Position numbers and translations under genes: made by a program
DNA from: Sphingomonas sp. BAUL-RG-20F-R05-02
Lineage (GTDB): Bacteria; Pseudomonadota; Alphaproteobacteria; Sphingomonadales; Sphingomonadaceae
Direction of reading: 5' to 3'
DNA: 64,000 bases
NCBI RefSeq assembly: GCF_022662305.1
Contig: NZ_JAKNQH010000001.1
Span: forward strand, 620,001 to 684,000
The notes under the pieces: model-generated
The model's input: the letters and a program-made list of their open reading frames with translations, nothing else
Database searches by the model: none
What the model was told of the DNA's origin: nothing
Part shown: positions 43,923 to 54,289 of the stretch, piece after piece
Numbering within the stretch: position 1 is the stretch's first letter
Layout: every line of letters starts with the position of its first letter

Positions 43923-45191
43923 TCAGCCGAGCGGCGCGTCGATCGACAGCGGCGGAACCGAGAACCATTTCGGGCCGCTCGGTGTCATATGGAAGCAGTC
44001 CTCCAGCCGAACACCGAACTTGCCGGGCAGGTACAGGCCCGGTTCGTCCGAGAAACACATCCCCACCGCCAGCCGCGTCGCTTCGCCATGGACGAGGTTG
44101 ACGGGTTCGTGCCCGTCCAGCCCGATGCCATGGCCGGTGCGGTGCGATAGGCCGGGCAGCCGGTAGCGGGGACCGTAGCCGAGGCTCGCGTAATATCCGC
44201 GCACCGCATCGTCCACCGCGCCCGCCGGCGTGCCGATGCGCGCTGCGGCGAAAGCTTTCGCCTGGCCGGTGCGGACCTGCTCCCAAACCGTGCGCTGCTC
44301 CTTGCTGGCGGTGCCGTGCACAAAAGTGCGCGACACATCGGATTGGTAGCCCTGCACCGTGCAGCCGCAGTCCATCAGCACCACCTGCCCCTCTGCCACA
44401 ATCTGGGGTGCGCGACTGCCATGCGGGTAGGCGGCAGCCTCACCGATCAGCACCAGCGAGAATTCAGGCATACCGCCAAGCTTTCGCGTGGCGGCGTTCA
44501 TCAACCCCGCGATCTGATCCCGCGTCATGCCCTTCTCGACGCGCGGGTACACCCACCGATAAGCGGCGATCGTCACGTCGGTCGCCAGTTGCATCAGCGC
44601 GATCTCGGGCGCTGTCTTGATCATGCGGCACCCCCGTACGATCGGGTTGGCCGATACGATCCGCGCGCCTGGCAAGGCATGTTGCAGCCCGTCCACCGCG
44701 AAGTACCGTACTGTCTCCTCGATGCCGACCGGCTGCGCCGCGACGCCGCGCTCCCGCAGGAACGCGGCGACGAGCTTCAGCGGGTCCTCATCCTCCTGCC
44801 ACACCCGCACGTCGCACGGGATCGCAAGCGTCTCGCGAACCGACGGCTCCTCGAAGAACGGCGTGACGATGCAGGGTCTTCCCTCCGCCGGCAGCACCGC
44901 TGCGGTCAGGCGTTCGCTGCGATGCCACTCGACGCCCGTGAAATAAACCAGCGAAGAACCCCATTCTATCAACACCGCGCCGATGCCGTTGACCTTCATC
45001 AACCCCTGCGCACGAGCGATTCGCGCCTCGCGCTCGGCAGGCGATATCGGACTCGCGCCGGTGGTCATATCGGTAAGCGCGGCAAGGTCGGGTTCGGCAG
45101 CGCGCAGCATGGCTGACGTGGCAAGGAGCGGCAGCGTCGCGGCGGTGCGCAACACCGCACGCCTGCCGACAGAAAGGATGGGTTCGTCCAT
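43923..45191 (-). CDS. M24 family metallopeptidase (Xaa-Pro aminopeptidase-like)
   Basis: This is probably a periplasmic dipeptidase or aminopeptidase, 422 residues. The N-terminus has a twin-arginine-type signal (VGRRAVLRTAATLPLLATSA), so Tat export is likely. The pita-bread domain supplies the metal ligands: Asp in VLMDCGCTVQGYQSDVSRTF, His in SHRTGHGIGLDGHE, Glu in CFSDEPGLYLPG and Glu in GVRLEDCFHM. Creatinase or Pro-dipeptidase activity cannot be told apart. It diverges from the symporter gene, with 89 bases between starts. Confidence 0.92.
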   Translation of the reverse strand: MDEPILSVGRRAVLRTAATLPLLATSAMLRAAEPDLAALTDMTTGASPISPAEREARIARAQGLMKVNGIGAVLIEWGSSLVYFTGVEWHRSERLTAAVLPAEGRPCIVTPFFEEPSVRETLAIPCDVRVWQEDEDPLKLVAAFLRERGVAAQPVGIEETVRYFAVDGLQHALPGARIVSANPIVRGCRMIKTAPEIALMQLATDVTIAAYRWVYPRVEKGMTRDQIAGLMNAATRKLGGMPEFSLVLIGEAAAYPHGSRAPQIVAEGQVVLMDCGCTVQGYQSDVSRTFVHGTASKEQRTVWEQVRTGQAKAFAAARIGTPAGAVDDAVRGYYASLGYGPRYRLPGLSHRTGHGIGLDGHEPVNLVHGEATRLAVGMCFSDEPGLYLPGKFGVRLEDCFHMTPSGPKWFSVPPLSIDAPLG

Positions 45192-45280
45192 GAGATGACG
45201 TTACGGCGCTTGACGGCGCGGGGGCAATGCCCTTCGCTGCTCGCGGGGGCCTTTGCTGCGACGCAACGGCGGACGGGAGA

Positions 45281-46603
45281 ATGACTTTGGCGAAACGGTT
45301 GACGTGGTACATCCTGGGCGGTCTGGTGCTCGGCATCGTCCTGGGCTGGGCGATCCACGCGGGAGTGGACGACGGGACGCCCGCAGCAGCCGCAAGGCTG
45401 AAGGCGATCGCAGGCTGGTTCTCGATCCTGACCACGATATTCCTGCGCCTCATCAAGATGATCATCGCGCCGCTGGTGTTCTCGACCCTCGTCGTCGGCA
45501 TCGCGCACATGGGTGACACCGGCGCGCTTGGGCGTGTGGGTCTGAAATCCTTGGGTTGGTTCGTCGGCGCCAGCCTCGTTTCGCTGACGCTCGGACTGCT
45601 GCTGTTCCACGTCACCTCCGACATCGGCGACGCGTTGGGTCTGAGCCCGCATCTCACGCCGCCCCCAGTCGATGCTGCTGTCGGGCTGGATGCGAGCGGC
45701 TTCGACGTTGCCAAGATCATCACCCACATCGTGCCTAGTTCCATCGTCGACGCCATGGCGACCAACGAAATCCTCCAGATCGTAATCTTTTCTGTGTTCT
45801 TCGGCGTCGCCATTACGGCGGTCGGGCCACGCGCCGCACCGCTGGTGACGGCAGCGGAGGGGCTGGCAGCGGTGATGCTCCAGATCACCGATTATGTGAT
45901 GCGACTTGCGCCGATTGCGGTGTTTTCGGCGATTACAGCGGCACTGACGGAACACGGCCCGGCGCTGATCTTCAAGCTCGCCTACTTCATGGGTAGCGTT
46001 TATTTCGGCCTTGCAACCTTGTGGGTGGCACTCGGACTCGCAGCGTTCGTGGTGATCGGGCGGCGCGTGGGCACCCTGTTCCGCTACATCCGCGAGCCGG
46101 CGCTGCTCGCCTTCTCCACCGCCTCGTCGGAAGCCGCCTTCCCGCGCACGCTGGAGGCGCTCGACCGGTTCGGCGTACCCGCCAAGATCGCCAGCTTCGT
46201 GCTGCCGCTGGGCTATTCGTTCAACCTTGACGGGTCGATGATGTACATGACGTTCGCGGCGCTGTTCATCGCCAAGGCGTACGGCATCCACCTCGCGCTC
46301 GGCACGCAAATCGTCATGCTGCTGACGCTCATGGTGACATCCAAAGGCATCGCCGGCGTACCACGTGCCAGCCTGGTGGTGATCGCCGCCACGCTGTCAC
46401 AGTTTGGCATCCCGGAGGCTGGCTTGCTGCTTATCATCGGCGTCGATCAGTTCCTCGACATGGGGCGATCCGCCACCAACGTGGTCGGCAACGCGATCGC
46501 CGCCAGCGTGGTGGCGAAGTGGGAGGGTGGTTTCGAGGAACCGCTTGCCCCCGAGATCGAACCGCCGCACGCGCCAAGCCACGGTCTGGCCCGGCACGGC
46601 TAG
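45281..46603 (+). CDS. dicarboxylate/amino acid:cation symporter (DAACS family)
   Basis: This is a secondary transporter for dicarboxylates or acidic amino acids, 440 residues from the ATG at 45281, which has GGGAGA just upstream. Family marks are KMIIAPLVFSTLVVGIAHMG, the hairpin STASSEAAFPRTLEAL, the substrate site SFNLDGSMMYMTFAALFIAK and, near the C-terminus, GVDQFLDMGRSATNVVGNA. About eight spans plus two hairpin loops are expected. A longer frame from 45227 is rejected. It converges on the GST gene. Confidence 0.94.
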   Translation: MTLAKRLTWYILGGLVLGIVLGWAIHAGVDDGTPAAAARLKAIAGWFSILTTIFLRLIKMIIAPLVFSTLVVGIAHMGDTGALGRVGLKSLGWFVGASLVSLTLGLLLFHVTSDIGDALGLSPHLTPPPVDAAVGLDASGFDVAKIITHIVPSSIVDAMATNEILQIVIFSVFFGVAITAVGPRAAPLVTAAEGLAAVMLQITDYVMRLAPIAVFSAITAALTEHGPALIFKLAYFMGSVYFGLATLWVALGLAAFVVIGRRVGTLFRYIREPALLAFSTASSEAAFPRTLEALDRFGVPAKIASFVLPLGYSFNLDGSMMYMTFAALFIAKAYGIHLALGTQIVMLLTLMVTSKGIAGVPRASLVVIAATLSQFGIPEAGLLLIIGVDQFLDMGRSATNVVGNAIAASVVAKWEGGFEEPLAPEIEPPHAPSHGLARHG

Positions 46604-46630
46604 CGGGTCGGGGCGGGTCTGCGGGCACCT

Positions 46631-47257
46631 TCAGGCATAGGCGTACGGCCCGCCCTGAGTGAGTGCGGCCTGATAGGCGGAGCGTGCGTGGATCTTGTCC
46701 AGCCAGGCGATGGTGGCGGGACGCGAACCGTCGAGGCCGGCGCGGCTGCGGGCGGCTTCAAGCGGGAAGCTCATCATCACGTCGGCGGCGGTGATCGTGT
46801 CGCCTGCGAACCACGGCCGCTCCGAAAGCACCGTCTCCACATAGTCGAGATGCACGTCGACCATCGGACGGAAGCGTCTGATCGCCGTCTTGCCGAACAC
46901 CGGCACACGGCTCAGCACGAGCAGCACGAACAACGGCGGCATCAGCGATCCTTCGGCATAATGCATGAACTGCCGGTAGCGTAGCGCGCCGTCACGGTGC
47001 GCGGGTGCCGCGAAGCGGCCATCGCCCTTCTCGACCAGATACTCGATGATCGCGCCGGTTTCGACGAGGATGCGCCCGTCATCCTCGATGATCGGCGATT
47101 TACCGAGCGGGTGGATGCGCTTGAGCGCCTCCGGCGCGAGCATCGTCTTCGCGTCGCGCGCATAGCGCCTCACGTTATAGGGCAGGCCGAGTTCCTCGAG
47201 CAGCCACAGCACGCGCTGCGACCGCGAGTTTTCGAGATGGTGGAGTGTGATCGTCAT
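46631..47257 (-). CDS. glutathione S-transferase family protein
   Basis: This is a cytosolic GST of 208 residues. The thioredoxin-like N-terminal domain has ITLHHLENSRSQRVLWLLEE, with the Ser of SRS at the usual activation site, and GKSPIIEDDGRILVETGAII for glutathione binding. An all-helical C-terminal domain follows (WFAGDTITAADVMMSFPLEA). It lies downstream of recA on the same strand, after a terminator. The substrate is unknown. Confidence 0.93.
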   Translation of the reverse strand: MTITLHHLENSRSQRVLWLLEELGLPYNVRRYARDAKTMLAPEALKRIHPLGKSPIIEDDGRILVETGAIIEYLVEKGDGRFAAPAHRDGALRYRQFMHYAEGSLMPPLFVLLVLSRVPVFGKTAIRRFRPMVDVHLDYVETVLSERPWFAGDTITAADVMMSFPLEAARSRAGLDGSRPATIAWLDKIHARSAYQAALTQGGPYAYA

Positions 47258-47376
47258 GCCGGCTCCTTATGCGGAGCGCTTAGCGCATGCCCCCGGCCGA
47301 GGTTCCCGGCGCGGCCCCGACGCTGCGACCGACCCATGCACAGGCGGGACACATGGAAACTTCGGCGTCACATACT

Positions 47377-47405
47377 GAAAGGCCCGCAACATGCGCGGGC
47401 CTTTC
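47377..47405 (-). terminator. intrinsic terminator of recA
   Basis: GAAAGGCCCGC and GCGGGCCTTTC pair perfectly over 11 bases around a seven-base loop, 66 bases after the recA stop. The symmetric A and T runs allow function on either strand. Confidence 0.8.
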
Positions 47406-47470
47406 CGGTTTTGCGACACAGCGCCAGCCGTGTCGTTCGCATGGTGGCGGCGCAACGACGCGCCACCCGC

Positions 47471-48559
47471 TTACATTTCGGCGTCGTCATCCTCGGGGCC
47501 GGCCATCATCTCTTCGGCCACCTTGTCGGTACGCGAGCGGATCGCCTTTTCGAGACGATCGCACATCTCGCTGTTTTCCTTGAGGAAGGTCTTGGCGTTC
47601 TCACGCCCCTGACCGATGCGAACGCTATCGTAGCTGAACCACGCTCCCGATTTCTCGACCAGCCCGGCCTTAACGCCCAGATCGAGGATCTCGCCGATCT
47701 TGGAGACACCCTGACCGTACATGATGTCGAACTCGACCTGCTTGAATGGTGGCGCGACCTTGTTCTTCACGACTTTGACGCGCGTGGCGTTACCAACAAT
47801 CTCCTCACGGTCCTTGATCTGGCCGGTGCGGCGGATGTCGAGACGAACCGACGCGTAGAACTTCAGCGCGTTGCCGCCCGTCGTTGTCTCCGGGTTGCCG
47901 TACATCACGCCGATTTTCATGCGCAGCTGGTTGATGAAAATCACCATGCAGCGCGACCGGCTGATCGACCCGGTCAGCTTGCGCAAAGATTGCGACATCA
48001 GGCGCGCCTGAAGGCCGACGTGGCTATCGCCCATCTCGCCTTCGATTTCCGCACGCGGCACGAGTGCGGCAACTGAATCGACCACCAGCACGTCAATCGC
48101 GTTCGAACGCACGAGTGTATCGACGATTTCAAGCGCCTGCTCGCCCGTATCAGGCTGCGAGACGATCAGTTCGTCGATGTTGACACCGAGCTTCTTCGCA
48201 TAAACCGGATCGAGCGCATGCTCGGCATCGACGAACGCGGCGGTGCCGCCGGTCTTCTGCGCCTCGGCGATGACATGCAGCGCGAGCGTGGTCTTACCCG
48301 AGCTTTCCGGCCCATAGATCTCGATCACACGTCCGCGCGGCAGCCCGCCGACACCGAGCGCGATATCAAGCCCGAGCGAACCGGTGGAGATCACCTCGAC
48401 CTGCATCGCCTCCTTCGAGCCGAGCTTCATCGCCGAACCCTTGCCGAACGCGCGATCAATCTGCGCGAGCGCTGCTTCAAGAGCCTTTTGCCGCTCGTCG
48501 GCGGCCTTGGTATTGGAAGCTGCCATTTTGCTGTCGATGACCTTCAAAGATGCCGCCAT
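47471..48559 (-). CDS. recA: recombinase RecA
   Basis: RecA forms filaments on single-stranded DNA for strand exchange and induces the SOS response. The 362 residues include Walker [32 protein letters not shown], the Walker B region [20 protein letters not shown], loop L2 [13 protein letters not shown] and a C-terminal acidic end. The ATG at 48559 has GGAGG five bases before it; an upstream GTG-like in-frame extension lacks support. An SOS box lies 77 bases upstream of the start. Confidence 0.99.
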   Translation of the reverse strand: MAASLKVIDSKMAASNTKAADERQKALEAALAQIDRAFGKGSAMKLGSKEAMQVEVISTGSLGLDIALGVGGLPRGRVIEIYGPESSGKTTLALHVIAEAQKTGGTAAFVDAEHALDPVYAKKLGVNIDELIVSQPDTGEQALEIVDTLVRSNAIDVLVVDSVAALVPRAEIEGEMGDSHVGLQARLMSQSLRKLTGSISRSRCMVIFINQLRMKIGVMYGNPETTTGGNALKFYASVRLDIRRTGQIKDREEIVGNATRVKVVKNKVAPPFKQVEFDIMYGQGVSKIGEILDLGVKAGLVEKSGAWFSYDSVRIGQGRENAKTFLKENSEMCDRLEKAIRSRTDKVAEEMMAGPEDDDAEM

Positions 48560-48635
48560 TGGAGCCTCCACCGCTAGACTGATGTGATCGCACGTTCAAT
48601 CGTGTTGGACACCATGTATTCTGTTTGTTCTACAA

Positions 48636-48650
48636 GAACAAGAGCGGAAC
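48636..48650 (-). promoter_or_regulatory. alphaproteobacterial LexA (SOS) box of recA
   Basis: On the minus strand the site reads GTTC-CGCTCTT-GTTC, the exact GTTC-N7-GTTC direct repeat bound by LexA in alphaproteobacteria. It lies 77 bases before the recA start. Confidence 0.88.
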
Positions 48651-48801
48651 GTATCTTTTATCGTAAAGACAGCAGGCTTTCGCATCACGGCGCAAATCGA
48701 CTTTGCACGGGATGACCGATGTTTCTCGCGAACCGCGACGCGGTCGGCATCCATGGCGGAAAACCGATCGCACGGTTTGTCCGGCAACTTCCCGTGCGAA
48801 T

Positions 48802-49158
48802 TTAGTCGCCTAGACTTTCCAAAGCCTTCGCGACGCTATCCATGGTGAAAGGCTTGGCGAGAGACGGGCGATCGCGGAAGCGTTCCGTGACGCTGTCATG
48901 CGAGCCACCTGTCGCGAACACGAACGGGATGTTCGCAGCCGCCAGGGCATCCGCCACCGGCAGGCTTGTTTCTCCGCCACGCAAATTGAGATCGAGGATC
49001 GCCGCATCGATGCCGCCGGCCTGTACCAGATCGAGCGCAGCCGACACGCAATCGGCTGTGCCTACCGGAACCTTGTCTAGGATCTCGAGGAAATCCTCGA
49101 GCATCATCGCAATGAGGGGTTCGTCCTCGACGATCAGGATGTTGGTGGGCGCGGTCAT
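48802..49158 (-). CDS. receiver-only response regulator
   Basis: This is a single CheY-like receiver domain of 118 residues with no output domain. The acidic pair lies in ILIVEDEPLIAMML, the phosphorylated Asp in AAILDLNLRGGE, the Thr in PFVFATGGS and the Lys in PSLAKPFTM. The ATG at 49158 is chosen over an upstream GTG in frame. It starts 16 bases after the cckA stop on the same strand, so the two are probably one transcript. It could receive phosphate through the CckA relay or act on another kinase. Confidence 0.9.
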   Translation of the reverse strand: MTAPTNILIVEDEPLIAMMLEDFLEILDKVPVGTADCVSAALDLVQAGGIDAAILDLNLRGGETSLPVADALAAANIPFVFATGGSHDSVTERFRDRPSLAKPFTMDSVAKALESLGD

Positions 49159-49174
49159 ATCGGGTCCATAACCA

Positions 49175-51589
49175 TCAACGCGGCCCCGCGCCAAGCTCTT
49201 TCGCGGCCATCACCGAACGGACCCCTTCGGCGAGTTGCTGGACGGAGAAGGGTTTGGCGAGAAACGCGACATTGTCTAGGTCGATCGACTTGCGCAGCGT
49301 CTCCTCGGCGTAGCCCGACATGAACAGGATCGGCAGATCGGGATAGCGTTTGCGGGCGTGCCGTACCATCGTTGGCCCATCCATCAACGGCATCATCACG
49401 TCGGAGACGAGCAGATCGGGGCGCGGCTGGCTGGCGAGCAGTTCCAGTGCCGCCTCGCCATGTTCGGCGGTCAACACGGTATAACCCTGCCGCGTGAGCG
49501 CCCGTTCGGCGACGGCGCGCACCATGTCCTCATCCTCGACCAGCAGGATGGTGCCGCTGCCCCACAGGTCGATCGGTTTCTTGGGCGGAACGATCACCGT
49601 ATCGGCGACCGGCGCGGACGCGGTGTGGACCGGCAGGTAGATGGTGAACACCGCACCCTGCCCCGCCTTGGATTCCGCGAAGATGTAGCCGCCCGACTGC
49701 TTGACGATGCCGTACACGGTCGAGAGGCCCAGTCCGGTTCCCTTGCCGACTTCCTTGGTGGTGAAGAATGGCTCGAAAATCTTCGGCAGTATCTCGGGCG
49801 GGATGCCGGCGCCGTTGTCGACAACCTCCAGCGCGACGTAATCCGCGATTGGCAGGATGTCCGACCCCATGCGTCTGACATCGGCGTTCGTAACGGCGAA
49901 GGTGCGGATCGACAGCACCGCTCCACCTTGAGGAAGCTTGGCCAGCATTGCATCACGCGCATTGACCGCGAGGTTGACGACCACCTGTTCGAGTTGACCC
50001 GGATCGGCGCGCACCGGCGCGAGACTGCGGCCATGCTTGACGTTCAGGGTGATCGTCTCGCCAAGCAGCCGCTTGAGCAATTGCGACACCTCCGAGACGA
50101 TATCGGGGAGTTGCAGCACCTGCGGACGCAGCGTCTGCTGGCGCGAAAAGGCAAGCAACTGCCGCGTCAACGATGCGGCGCGATTGGAATTTGCACGGAT
50201 TTGCTGGATATCGTCGTAATCGCTGTCACCCGGCGAATGGCGCATCAGCATCAGGTCGCAATGCCCGATGATAGCGGTGAGGATGTTGTTGAAATCGTGC
50301 GCGACGCCACCGGCGAGCTGGCCCACCGCCTGCATCTTGGTCGCCTGCGCGACCTCGCGCTTGAGCCGGGTTTCCTCGCCATTGTCCTTGAGGCTGAGCA
50401 GCACCGCCGCATCACCCAGCCCACGCGCGCCGGCGATCGACAGCGCGACCGGCTCGTCGGGATGATCCTTCAGGCGGATGGCGAGATCGGTCGAGTGCGT
50501 CGCGCCGCTGGCGAAACGCCGCACTGCGTCGGACACTACGCCCTTGTCCTCGCGCACGACGAGATCGCCCGGATAGACCGGCGGTGCGGCCGGATCGACT
50601 GCGGCCGCACGCGCGAACGAATCGTTCATCTGCAGGAAGCGCCCATCGGCCCCCACCAGCGCAACGCCGAAGGGCATCAGCGCCACCAGAGTTTGGACAT
50701 GCGCCGACGCGCTCGCGCCGATCGCGGGAGCGGCGCTCTGTTCCTCGTCGATCAGCGCGATCAGCATCGGCGCGGCATCGCCGTCGAGAAATGGGATCTG
50801 GAGGACGCGCAATGGGTTCTTGAGCATCCCCTCCCGCTCGAAGCGGACCATGCCGCGCTCGTCCGTCATCAGGAAGCGAGCAAAGTCGCGGCCGACGATC
50901 GCCGCGTCGTCATGCCCCATAGCGCGTGCGCGCAACACGCTGTTCGCCGCAATGACGCGGCCGTCATGCCCGATCAGCGCAACCATGATGCCGGAACGGC
51001 CGAACTGATCGCCGGTACGGCCCGCGACGAGATCCTCCACCGTCGCAGCTAGATTGAGGCCGGTCGGCTCGCGGAAGCGCCAGACCAGCAGGTCGCCGTC
51101 CGTGCCCGCGCAGGCGACTTCGCCGGTGATGGCGGTGCCACGCGCGAACAGCCGATCGATCGTCGCGGTCCCATCGCGCCATGCCTTGCGTCCGGCCACG
51201 CCGAGCCGCTCCGCATCGTTGCTGTCGAGCGGCAGATCAGGTGGCGTCGGAAAACCGCCGAACAACGTCTCATAGCGATCGTTCGCACAGACCAGCCGAC
51301 CGGCACGGTCGGTCACCGCCACCGCGTCCGGGCTGGCACCGGCGAGCACGCGGGCGAGCGCCCAGTCGGGCTCTGCGCCCTCACCACCGCTGGCGGGGAA
51401 GATGCGTCGGTAGGCAAGCGCGCCGCCGCCGATCAGGATAGCAGTGGCAAGGAACGCCGCCGCGATCACGATGTTGCCGAGCAGCAGCAGGATCACCAAA
51501 GCGGCGGCAACTCCGCTCGCAAGGGCGATCAGCGCGGCACTGCGGGCCGCGCTGGCAGGGTTACCGGTCAGGGCAGGAAGGCTGGCCAT
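49175..51589 (-). CDS. cckA: hybrid sensor histidine kinase CckA-like
   Basis: This is a membrane hybrid kinase, 804 residues. Two spans lie near the N-terminus ([20 protein letters not shown] and [20 protein letters not shown]). PAS-like regions follow (about 80-400). The kinase core has His431 in [17 protein letters not shown] and ATP-binding motifs [23 protein letters not shown] and [14 protein letters not shown]-terminal receiver has Asp in [16 protein letters not shown]. The order and the VAHDFNNIL box match CckA, the cell-cycle kinase that acts through ChpT on CtrA. The ATG at 51589 has AAGGGG before it; a GTG two codons upstream is the alternative. CtrA and ChpT are not in the window. 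Confidence 0.9.
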   Translation of the reverse strand: MASLPALTGNPASAARSAALIALASGVAAALVILLLLGNIVIAAAFLATAILIGGGALAYRRIFPASGGEGAEPDWALARVLAGASPDAVAVTDRAGRLVCANDRYETLFGGFPTPPDLPLDSNDAERLGVAGRKAWRDGTATIDRLFARGTAITGEVACAGTDGDLLVWRFREPTGLNLAATVEDLVAGRTGDQFGRSGIMVALIGHDGRVIAANSVLRARAMGHDDAAIVGRDFARFLMTDERGMVRFEREGMLKNPLRVLQIPFLDGDAAPMLIALIDEEQSAAPAIGASASAHVQTLVALMPFGVALVGADGRFLQMNDSFARAAAVDPAAPPVYPGDLVVREDKGVVSDAVRRFASGATHSTDLAIRLKDHPDEPVALSIAGARGLGDAAVLLSLKDNGEETRLKREVAQATKMQAVGQLAGGVAHDFNNILTAIIGHCDLMLMRHSPGDSDYDDIQQIRANSNRAASLTRQLLAFSRQQTLRPQVLQLPDIVSEVSQLLKRLLGETITLNVKHGRSLAPVRADPGQLEQVVVNLAVNARDAMLAKLPQGGAVLSIRTFAVTNADVRRMGSDILPIADYVALEVVDNGAGIPPEILPKIFEPFFTTKEVGKGTGLGLSTVYGIVKQSGGYIFAESKAGQGAVFTIYLPVHTASAPVADTVIVPPKKPIDLWGSGTILLVEDEDMVRAVAERALTRQGYTVLTAEHGEAALELLASQPRPDLLVSDVMMPLMDGPTMVRHARKRYPDLPILFMSGYAEETLRKSIDLDNVAFLAKPFSVQQLAEGVRSVMAAKELGAGPR

Positions 51590-51627
51590 TCTCACCCCTT
51601 AGTGGCTCGATTCGGGCCAGCGTCAAG

Positions 51628-53685
51628 CTACCAGATGCGGACGCGCTGCTCGGGCGTGAGATACAGCTTCTCGCCCGGCTTCGGCTTGAACGCGGCATAC
51701 CACGGATCGAGGTTGCGGACGATGTCGGCGCGTTGTTCGGAGGGGCTGTGCGGATCGGTCAGCAGCCGCTGTCGGAGGTTCGCCTCCCGGTAGTTGCGCC
51801 GCCACACCTGCGCCCAACCGAGGTAGAAGCGCTGATCCGCGGTGAAGCCGTCGATCACCGGCGGTTGCTTGCCGCCAAGCGCGGTATGATACGCGTCATA
51901 GGCGATCGTCAGCCCGCCCAGATCAGCCGTGTTTTCCCCCAGCGTGAGATGGCCGTTCAGGTGCACGCCCGGCAGCGGCTCGTACGCATCATATTCCTTG
52001 GCGAGCGCCTCGGTGCGCGCGTTGAACGCCTTGACATCCGCCGGCGACCACCAGCTGGCGAGCTGGCCATGCTCGTTGTATTTCGCGCCCTGATCGTCGA
52101 AATGATGAGTCAGCTCGTGGCCGATCACCGCACCGATGCCACCATAGTTGACTGCCGGGTCCGCAGCGGGATCGAAGAACGGCGGCTGGAGGATCGCAGC
52201 GGGGAAGACGATTTCCACCATCGGGGGGTTGGCGTAGGCGTTGACCTCCATCGGCGTCATGCCCCATTCCCAGCGCTGGAGCGGCTTGCCGAGGTGGCTG
52301 ACGTTGTATGCATGGCTCCACTGGTTCGCGCGCCATGCGTTGCCGAACGCGTCCTTGGACGTGATCGTCAGCGAGGCGTAATCCTTCCACTGGGTAGGAT
52401 AGCCGATCTTGGGGGTGAACGCGGCCAGCTTGGCGTGCGCGCGCGTCTTGGTGGCGGGCGTCATCCAATCAAGCTTGTCGATGCGCGCGTCCATCGCCGC
52501 GATGATGTTGTGGACGAGTTTATCGGCCGCCGCCTTGGTTTCAGGCGGGAAATACTTTGCCACGTAAAGCTTGCTCACCTCGTCGTCGATTGCGCCGGTG
52601 GTGAACTGCACAGCGCGCTTCCACCGTGCTTCCTGCTCGGGCGTGCCGGACAGCACGTGACCGTAAAAGGCGAAATGCTCGTCATCGAACGGCTTTGGCA
52701 GCACGTCAGCATAGGTATCGAGCGAGCGCACCAACAACTGATCGCGCAGCACCGTCAACGACGCGGCCGCGATCGCGCGCGCGATACCAGCGACGGCCGT
52801 CGGCTGCGCGACGATCACGCTATCGACCGGCGTGCCGATGCCGGCGAAGTATGTGGCGAAGTCGAAGCCGGGTGCGGCTTTGGCAAGCGCCGCTACGGTC
52901 ATCTTGTTGTAGGTCTTGTCCGCGTCGCGACTCTCGGTGCGGGTCCAGCTGATCGCCGCGATCTTTGTCTCGTAATCGACCAATGCTTTCGCACGCACCG
53001 CAGCGTTGGGCTCGCCCGCCAGCGTCAGCACCTTCGAGATGTGCGCTTGGTAAGCCGCCTTGGCCTCGGCGAGTTTGGGATCGGTACTGAGATAGTAATC
53101 GCGATCGGGCATGCCGAGCCCGGCTTGTGACAGGCTCAGCGCATACACTTCGGGGTTCTTGTCGTCTTGCCCCACGCCGGAGCCGAACGGACCATCGATA
53201 CCGGCCTTGGCCGCCTCGGCGACCAGCGCGGCATAGGCCCCTTTCGCCTTCAGCCCCTTCACTTTGTCGAGCCAGGGCTGGATCGGCGCGAGGCCTTTGG
53301 CGTCAATCGCCGGACGATCTAGGAACGTCGCATAGGCGATGCCGATCTTGGACGTCGGGTCCTTGGCGGCGGCCTCGAGGATGCCGCGGGTGCGTTTCTC
53401 GGACAGATCCGACAGCAAGTTGAAAGCACCATAGTTCGACTTGTCGGCCGGGATGGGCGTCGTCTTCGCCCATGTGCCGTTGCCATAACGGTAGAAGTCG
53501 TCGCCCGGCGCGACCGAACGATCCATGCCCGCCTCGTCGAAGCCGAACGTGCCGAACTCCGGCTTACCGGCCGGTACAGGCGCTCCGGCGGGTGCGGGCG
53601 GCGCGTCGGCCGCAGGCGCGGACGTAACGCCAGCCAGAACCGTGGCGGACAGCAAGGCCGCGAAAAGCGAGGAGCGGATCATCAA
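51628..53685 (-). CDS. M13 family metallopeptidase (neprilysin-like)
   Basis: This is an exported zinc endopeptidase of 685 residues. A signal peptide (SSLFAALLSATVLAGVTSAP) is followed by a Pro/Ala-rich linker. The N-terminal M13 domain has APGDDFYRYGNGTWAKTTPI. The catalytic domain has the zinc motif VIGHELTHHFDDQG, the third ligand in LGENTADLGGLTIAYDAY, and the closing RVRIW, which is typical of the M13 C-terminal end. It stands alone downstream of a 73-base gap. The natural substrate is unknown, and such proteins often process peptides in the periplasm. Confidence 0.96.
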   Translation of the reverse strand: MMIRSSLFAALLSATVLAGVTSAPAADAPPAPAGAPVPAGKPEFGTFGFDEAGMDRSVAPGDDFYRYGNGTWAKTTPIPADKSNYGAFNLLSDLSEKRTRGILEAAAKDPTSKIGIAYATFLDRPAIDAKGLAPIQPWLDKVKGLKAKGAYAALVAEAAKAGIDGPFGSGVGQDDKNPEVYALSLSQAGLGMPDRDYYLSTDPKLAEAKAAYQAHISKVLTLAGEPNAAVRAKALVDYETKIAAISWTRTESRDADKTYNKMTVAALAKAAPGFDFATYFAGIGTPVDSVIVAQPTAVAGIARAIAAASLTVLRDQLLVRSLDTYADVLPKPFDDEHFAFYGHVLSGTPEQEARWKRAVQFTTGAIDDEVSKLYVAKYFPPETKAAADKLVHNIIAAMDARIDKLDWMTPATKTRAHAKLAAFTPKIGYPTQWKDYASLTITSKDAFGNAWRANQWSHAYNVSHLGKPLQRWEWGMTPMEVNAYANPPMVEIVFPAAILQPPFFDPAADPAVNYGGIGAVIGHELTHHFDDQGAKYNEHGQLASWWSPADVKAFNARTEALAKEYDAYEPLPGVHLNGHLTLGENTADLGGLTIAYDAYHTALGGKQPPVIDGFTADQRFYLGWAQVWRRNYREANLRQRLLTDPHSPSEQRADIVRNLDPWYAAFKPKPGEKLYLTPEQRVRIW

Positions 53686-53758
53686 AAACCTCTAAAAACG
53701 CTTGGATACATTGTTGTAAGCGTAAGTGACACGCCCGGTCCAGTGCGCGGCGCGCGGA

Positions 53759-54289
53759 TCACCGTGCGCGAGCAAGCGCCCTCGCCCGCCACTTACGAAC
53801 CACCCACCAGCGCCAGCCTAGCGCACTCGCGGCAAAGCCCGTGACCGCGAACACGATCGTAATCGTCACTAGTCCGAGCACCAATGCCGGCCCCGCTTCC
53901 GACAAGATCCAGTGCAGCCAGCTTTCGCTCGCACGTACCATCGTCCCGGCCGCATTCCGGTAGTGCAACAGCCGGCTACCAATCCAATACGCGGCAACCC
54001 ACAAGGGCGGCGTCGTCAGTGGATTGGTGATAAGCGTGGTCAGCGCCGCAACCGGGATGTTCGCCCGCACCGGCAGCGCGAGCAGCGCCGACAACGGCAC
54101 CTGCGCGATCGGGAACAGGATACCCGTCACCATCCCAAGCGCCACGCCACGCGGCACGGATCGGCGGGTGAAGCGCCACAGCTCCGGCGCCAGCACGCGG
54201 TGCGCGACCGGGCGCAGAATGCGGCTGCGCTCCATGCTTTCACGGGTCGGCAGGTTGGCGCGTAGCCAACGGCTCGCGCGCGCGAACAT
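53759..54289 (-). CDS. DUF2062 membrane protein
   Basis: This is a small inner-membrane protein, 176 residues, of unknown function. Hydrophobic segments are VPRGVALGMVTGILFPIAQV, FPIAQVPLSALLALPVRANI and LVLGLVTITIVFAVTGFAAS. The conserved NPLTTPPLWVAAYWIG is the DUF2062 hallmark. The start overlaps the smpB stop as TGATG, so it is coupled to smpB. A Trp/Arg-rich N-terminal stretch may be amphipathic. Confidence 0.87.
   Translation of the reverse strand: MFARASRWLRANLPTRESMERSRILRPVAHRVLAPELWRFTRRSVPRGVALGMVTGILFPIAQVPLSALLALPVRANIPVAALTTLITNPLTTPPLWVAAYWIGSRLLHYRNAAGTMVRASESWLHWILSEAGPALVLGLVTITIVFAVTGFAASALGWRWWVVRKWRARALARAR

Noticed and set aside
48761..48778. AAACCG/CGGTTT hairpin after the receiver-only gene as a terminator
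   Set aside because: Only six pairs and a very short T run. Too weak to list as a feature, though a weak end is possible.
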